A stretch of 31,608 nucleotides of DNA from a virus, in IMG/VR virus record IMGVR_UViG_3300023227_000002, positions 1 through 31,608 of that record; one strand, 5' to 3'. The notes beneath the pieces were generated by a model. The model saw only the letters and a program-made list of their open reading frames with translations. It was not told the origin of the DNA and did not search any database. The translations under genes were made by a program, and so were the position numbers. Position 1 is the stretch's first letter. Each line of letters begins with the position of its first letter. Below are positions 28,050-31,608 of the stretch, one piece after another.

Positions 28050-30051
28050 TTATTTCTCCTATTCTTTTAGTTAATGTATCAAATCCTTTTGTGGTGCTGG
28101 GTGCATAGTGTTCAGCTAATTTTCGTTCAATATTTCCTATTTCTTTAATAGGGTGTTTATTAAAAGTAGTATGTTCTGCCCATGCTTCTAGTGTATTTCC
28201 TTTTGTAAATATTTTAGTGCCTGAAGATTCAAGAAATGGAAATTCGTCATAATAAGCCTTACCATGCCCCCACCCATTAGATTCTTTTGTAATAGCACCT
28301 ATGTAATCATTAAATGTTGATGAAAATTGATTATCCGGAGTTATGCCATTAATACCACTATTGTCCATCAATTTATTATCAATTTTGAGTTTAAAATTTA
28401 ATACCGATCTAGGAGATTCATTCATGTCGTTATAGTTTAAATATTTTACAACTTCTTCATCTGTTAAAATGTTTGATTTGTAATTATTGTTAATTTTTGT
28501 ATAATATTTATCAAATTCATCAGGCTTGTATCGACCATCTATAAGATCAGAGGGTGCATTGTTTTCAATTTGGTTAAATTTAGTTTGGTATAGTTTTTTT
28601 CTTTTACTATATGTTCTGCTTAAAATTTTATCGTCATCTATAATATTAGATACTAGATGAGAAGATAATAAATCATCTTTAGTATTGCCATTTGCTATTC
28701 CAGTTGGTGTTTTAAATCCATTTAAAACTTTCTTTCTTGCGTTAGGATTAGCTACTAAGTAATCGTTTAATCTATAATCTATTCTGTGTGTATATTCGTG
28801 CATTACAGTTAGTTGTTTTCTAATTTTATCTTTATGATCTCCTATTTCAAGTATATCAAGATCGGTTGCTGGATTATAATATGCACCCTTACCTTTGGTT
28901 TGTCTTATACTCTTAACTGGTCTAAGTAAAGATATAGCACTTGAATAAGATGTTTTAGTTTTACCAAAACTTTCTTCCACTAAATTTCTTTCTAATTCTC
29001 CAAGTTCTCCATAAATATCTTTAGATTCTTTTTTAATTATAGGTGTTACTTCTTTTAATATATCTGACTCATCTCCATCTTCTTCGTACCAATCAGGATT
29101 AACATAAGAGAATTGGTGTCTGCAATTATAACCACCTCTACTTACCATTGGAGTTCCACCTTTTTTACCACTCCATGAATTGCTATTCCATATTCTAGTT
29201 ATATCAGCGATAGTATAAATACCTTTACCACTTCTATCAAAAACACCATTAATCATATTTCTACAATGCGATCTAGTAGTTGGTATTACATCTCCATAGT
29301 ATTTAACATAAGTTAAACCAGCATCTTTAGCTTTATTAAAGTTTAAAGTTGCATCAAAATCTCTTAATGAATCGTTTAATATTTGACCAGCATATCGTTT
29401 CATGTTATCACCAACTCTTGTACTGGCGTATTTACTTTGAAGTATCTTAACTGCTTCATCTACTCTTGATGCTAGTGCTGGGTTATCTTTATTGTTCTTA
29501 ACATAATCAACTAATCTATTAACTGCTGGGTCGCTTGATGTAGCATAAATTCCATTAATGGATTCTCTTAATTCTTTTTCTAATACAGTAAATTCAGTAC
29601 CAAGTAATGTATTTTGATATACTTTATCTGATAGTATTCTTGTAAAGTTATTAGATACATCTTTAAACTGTGTGTAATATTGTTGTTTAAGATTCTGAAC
29701 TAATGCTAAATCTCCCTTTGTTAGTTCTTGAAATTCAGGTGGTATAAGTCCAATAATTTTAAACTGTCTTTCAACTCTTTTAGCTTGTTCTCCAAATCCC
29801 TTTCTAACTACTCTATCTGCAAATGGTAAATATTCTTTATCAAGTATAGCTTTAATTTGAGGTCTTATTGCAACAGCACTTTGTAGTTCAATTAACTTAC
29901 CAGCAGTTCTAGGAAGTGATGTATCAGCTAAAGATACTATCTGTGCTTCTATTCTATCTAGTGTTTGAGTAAGTTGTTTGTAATATTCAATCTCGGCTTT
30001 TTCAATACCCTTGATTCTGTAGTTTGTTAAATCTTTTATTATATCTGACAT
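28042..30051 (-). CDS. MuF-type head protein fused to a zincin-like (HExxH) domain
   Basis: 669 residues. The N-terminal 320 are the minor head/MuF part: helical stretch, then DVIPTTRSHCRNMINGVFDR (254-273) and PMVSRGGYNCRHQFSYVNPD (301-320) with the Cys/His pattern of Phage_Mu_F. The C-terminal 340 carry VMHEYTHRID with HEYTH (418-422), an HExxH zinc-protease motif, and LEAWAEHTTF (621-630) with Glu candidates for the third ligand. MuF fusions with effector domains are known as phage-borne polymorphic toxins, packaged in the head and injected. Here it follows the portal by three bases. Proteolytic activity, self-processing or a toxin role are all possible. Confidence 0.85.
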   Translation of the reverse strand: MSDIIKDLTNYRIKGIEKAEIEYYKQLTQTLDRIEAQIVSLADTSLPRTAGKLIELQSAVAIRPQIKAILDKEYLPFADRVVRKGFGEQAKRVERQFKIIGLIPPEFQELTKGDLALVQNLKQQYYTQFKDVSNNFTRILSDKVYQNTLLGTEFTVLEKELRESINGIYATSSDPAVNRLVDYVKNNKDNPALASRVDEAVKILQSKYASTRVGDNMKRYAGQILNDSLRDFDATLNFNKAKDAGLTYVKYYGDVIPTTRSHCRNMINGVFDRSGKGIYTIADITRIWNSNSWSGKKGGTPMVSRGGYNCRHQFSYVNPDWYEEDGDESDILKEVTPIIKKESKDIYGELGELERNLVEESFGKTKTSYSSAISLLRPVKSIRQTKGKGAYYNPATDLDILEIGDHKDKIRKQLTVMHEYTHRIDYRLNDYLVANPNARKKVLNGFKTPTGIANGNTKDDLLSSHLVSNIIDDDKILSRTYSKRKKLYQTKFNQIENNAPSDLIDGRYKPDEFDKYYTKINNNYKSNILTDEEVVKYLNYNDMNESPRSVLNFKLKIDNKLMDNSGINGITPDNQFSSTFNDYIGAITKESNGWGHGKAYYDEFPFLESSGTKIFTKGNTLEAWAEHTTFNKHPIKEIGNIERKLAEHYAPSTTKGFDTLTKRIGEINE

Positions 30052-30054
30052 TCA

Positions 30055-31461
30055 TTAAATAGTTTCTTCTGCTACTGTTTCTTGTTGAACTTCGTCTTGT
30101 GTAAAATCTCCAACTTCTGATTTAATATCTATTTCATTAAAGATTAGATTTAACTTCTCATCATCATCAACTACTGCTCTAGCTATTTCTTTATCAATTT
30201 CTTTTGATAGTGTAGGTGATTGAACATTGATTGCTTTTGCTTGTTGATAGAAAGCAAGGTCTGTTGCGTAATCTCTAATGTTAAATGAATCAGGGTAATT
30301 AATCTCTCCATCAAATGTAACTTTTTGAAACATTGCGTATAGTTTAAATAACTGTTCTTCTGCTAATTGTAAGTTATCTGCTTTTTCAGATAGTCTAGCA
30401 TTAAGTAATTCAAATTCAGTTTGTAAAGCTACACCAGAACTAATCCCTGACTTTGTAGTTCTAATAGCACCAGTATGTGCAATTCTATTTATAGATTCTA
30501 CTTTGTTATTAATTGAATCCATAATTGATTGTAAGCTAGAACCAGATGGTTGTAGTAAGTAAGGTTTTAAATTAGGTTCTAATTCATCAGGCATTTCTAT
30601 AATAGCACCAGCACCAGCACTAGCATTGACACTGGGAGTCTTAACTAAACTAGGGTGGTTTGTTAATCTGATTAATTGTTCCATTTCAGAGTATTCATTG
30701 TAAATAGATTTTTGAAGATCGGCTATATCAGTTAAATCTGATTGACCAATTCCTCTCTTATGTGATTTAGCATTATATAAAATAACTGCTGGTATCTTAC
30801 CAATCATATTAGGGACAGTTTCTACAAGTCTTGGTTCTTCTCTATTAGGAATATAGATTGTATCAATTTTATCTCTATACCAAAGTTTAAGATATTGACC
30901 ATTATCTCTATCAACTTCTTCTCTTACTTTTAAATAGTTTAGTTCGTATTTACCATTAGGTAATCTTTCGTAATTCCAATCAAAAACATTTTCAGGTGTA
31001 AGTATTGAAACATAAGGTCTAATGTCTTGTTCTAATTCATCAGCTTTTGTACTTGTTAATATATTAGGCTTATCTAAAATCATAAAACAATGACCATAAA
31101 TAGATGCATAATTCTGTGCTTGTTTAACTACTGAATTTAAGTTGTTACCCTCTAAATCAGCATCTCTTAAAAATGATTGTAAAGATGTTTCATCTTCCAT
31201 TGAACCAAAGTCTCTACTCGGTCTAACTCTAAATAAAAATGATGAGTATATTTGAATAATGTTTTTACAATGATTGTCGCAAGGAGTGTTATCAATTCTT
31301 TGATTAAATTCGTTATCTAGTTCAAGATTATATCTTGATAAATACCTACCTGTTGCATAGTCATATCCACCATTATAAGATCGAATGTAGTATTCCCAAT
31401 TATTAATTGTTTCTGAATAGTCTTTATGGGTTTCTTGTGCTTGATCTCTAGTGTATGCCAT
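30055..31461 (-). CDS. Portal protein
   Basis: 468 residues. Pattern of SPP1/HK97-type portals: N-terminal RIDNTPCDNHCKNIIQIYSS, wing strands (VSILTPENVFDWNYERLPNG, IPAVILYNAKSHKRGIGQSD), the stem/crown helices with DIADLQKSIYNEYSEMEQLI (about 246-265), then TKSGISSGVALQTEFELLNA and a long helix ARLSEKADNLQLAEEQLFKL. Acidic C-terminal tail. It forms the dodecameric DNA channel to which TerL docks. ATG at 31461, three bases after the terL stop. Confidence 0.92.
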   Translation of the reverse strand: MAYTRDQAQETHKDYSETINNWEYYIRSYNGGYDYATGRYLSRYNLELDNEFNQRIDNTPCDNHCKNIIQIYSSFLFRVRPSRDFGSMEDETSLQSFLRDADLEGNNLNSVVKQAQNYASIYGHCFMILDKPNILTSTKADELEQDIRPYVSILTPENVFDWNYERLPNGKYELNYLKVREEVDRDNGQYLKLWYRDKIDTIYIPNREEPRLVETVPNMIGKIPAVILYNAKSHKRGIGQSDLTDIADLQKSIYNEYSEMEQLIRLTNHPSLVKTPSVNASAGAGAIIEMPDELEPNLKPYLLQPSGSSLQSIMDSINNKVESINRIAHTGAIRTTKSGISSGVALQTEFELLNARLSEKADNLQLAEEQLFKLYAMFQKVTFDGEINYPDSFNIRDYATDLAFYQQAKAINVQSPTLSKEIDKEIARAVVDDDEKLNLIFNEIDIKSEVGDFTQDEVQQETVAEETI

Positions 31462-31464
31462 ATT

Positions 31465-31608
31465 TTATTTCATTGTCCATCTTGTAGGAGAACTAAATCT
31501 TGTCTGAGTGGTTAATGGTTTTAAGTAATCAATCATATATCCAAGTGCGTCATTCATATGGTCGAATCCATCTTCCTTATCAGGAATATTTGTATTCTCT
31601 TTGTATAT
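31465..31608 (-). CDS. terL: Terminase large subunit, 3' end (second copy of part of the gene)
   Basis: The last 47 codons and TAA of terL (ending SSPTRWTMK). Bases 31482-31608 duplicate 1-127; only 31465-31481 are unique to this end. On the closed circle this is not a separate gene. Confidence 0.95.
   Translation of the reverse strand: MYKENTNIPDKEDGFDHMNDALGYMIDYLKPLTTQTRFSSPTRWTMK
31482..31608. repeat. Terminal overlap, right copy
   Basis: Identical to 1-127. See the left copy: it closes the circle at 31,481 bp. Confidence 0.95.

Overview
The window is one complete, circularly closed, AT-rich genome (GC about one third by eye) of a tailed phage with a siphovirus-type virion. Its last 127 bases (31482-31608) repeat its first 127 exactly, so the unit genome is 31,481 bp and was opened inside the large terminase gene. 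The host is probably an AT-rich alphaproteobacterium, possibly SAR11-like. That rests on base composition, the many tiny tightly overlapping genes and an XRE regulator with an alphaproteobacterial-style recognition helix. It is inference. No tRNA, integrase, DNA polymerase, RNA polymerase or CRISPR array was seen.

Layout. A divergent control region (5195-5514) splits the map. Rightward genes (5515-9960) form an early block: small unknown proteins, a predicted lipoprotein, an XRE-type regulator, a RecB/Cas4-like nuclease, an SSB-like protein with the DDEIPF tail, a second small lipoprotein and four small genes. Everything else is leftward. From 5194 down to 1 come a winged-helix protein, an HNH/Ref-like nuclease, a replication-initiator-like winged-helix protein, an adenine methyltransferase, the small terminase and a run of tiny genes, then the large terminase. 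Through the circular join follow portal (30055-31461), a MuF head protein fused to a zincin-like domain (28042-30051), scaffold, major capsid, head-tail connectors, tail tube, tail chaperones with a -1 frameshift site, tape measure, distal tail proteins, a HlyC-like acyltransferase, a gpJ-like tail tip protein, and a tail fibre that is the target of a diversity-generating retroelement (DGR). Beyond the DGR lie the endolysin, a metallophosphoesterase, a DUF3310 protein, a second HNH-like protein and a holin-like membrane protein. The two transcription blocks converge at 9961-10064.

The outstanding system is the complete DGR (13542-15307 plus its target gene). It has a variable repeat (VR) at the 3' end of the tail-fibre gene, a 9-bp hairpin with a GAAA loop at the stop/start junction just after the VR, avd, a template repeat (TR), a 140-nt spacer and a reverse transcriptase with YMDD and the DGR-type GxxxSQ motif. 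TR and VR align without gaps over 119 bp with 16 mismatches, and all 16 fall on template adenines. The phage thus appears equipped to diversify its receptor-binding tip.

Other points of note are the MuF-zincin fusion followed by a small orphan gene, the canonical A AAA AAG slippery site with a downstream hairpin, and two promoter-like regions (one per transcription direction) sharing an 11-mer and a TGTTAA/TTAACA inverted repeat. Functional calls are from motifs recognised by eye, with no database search.
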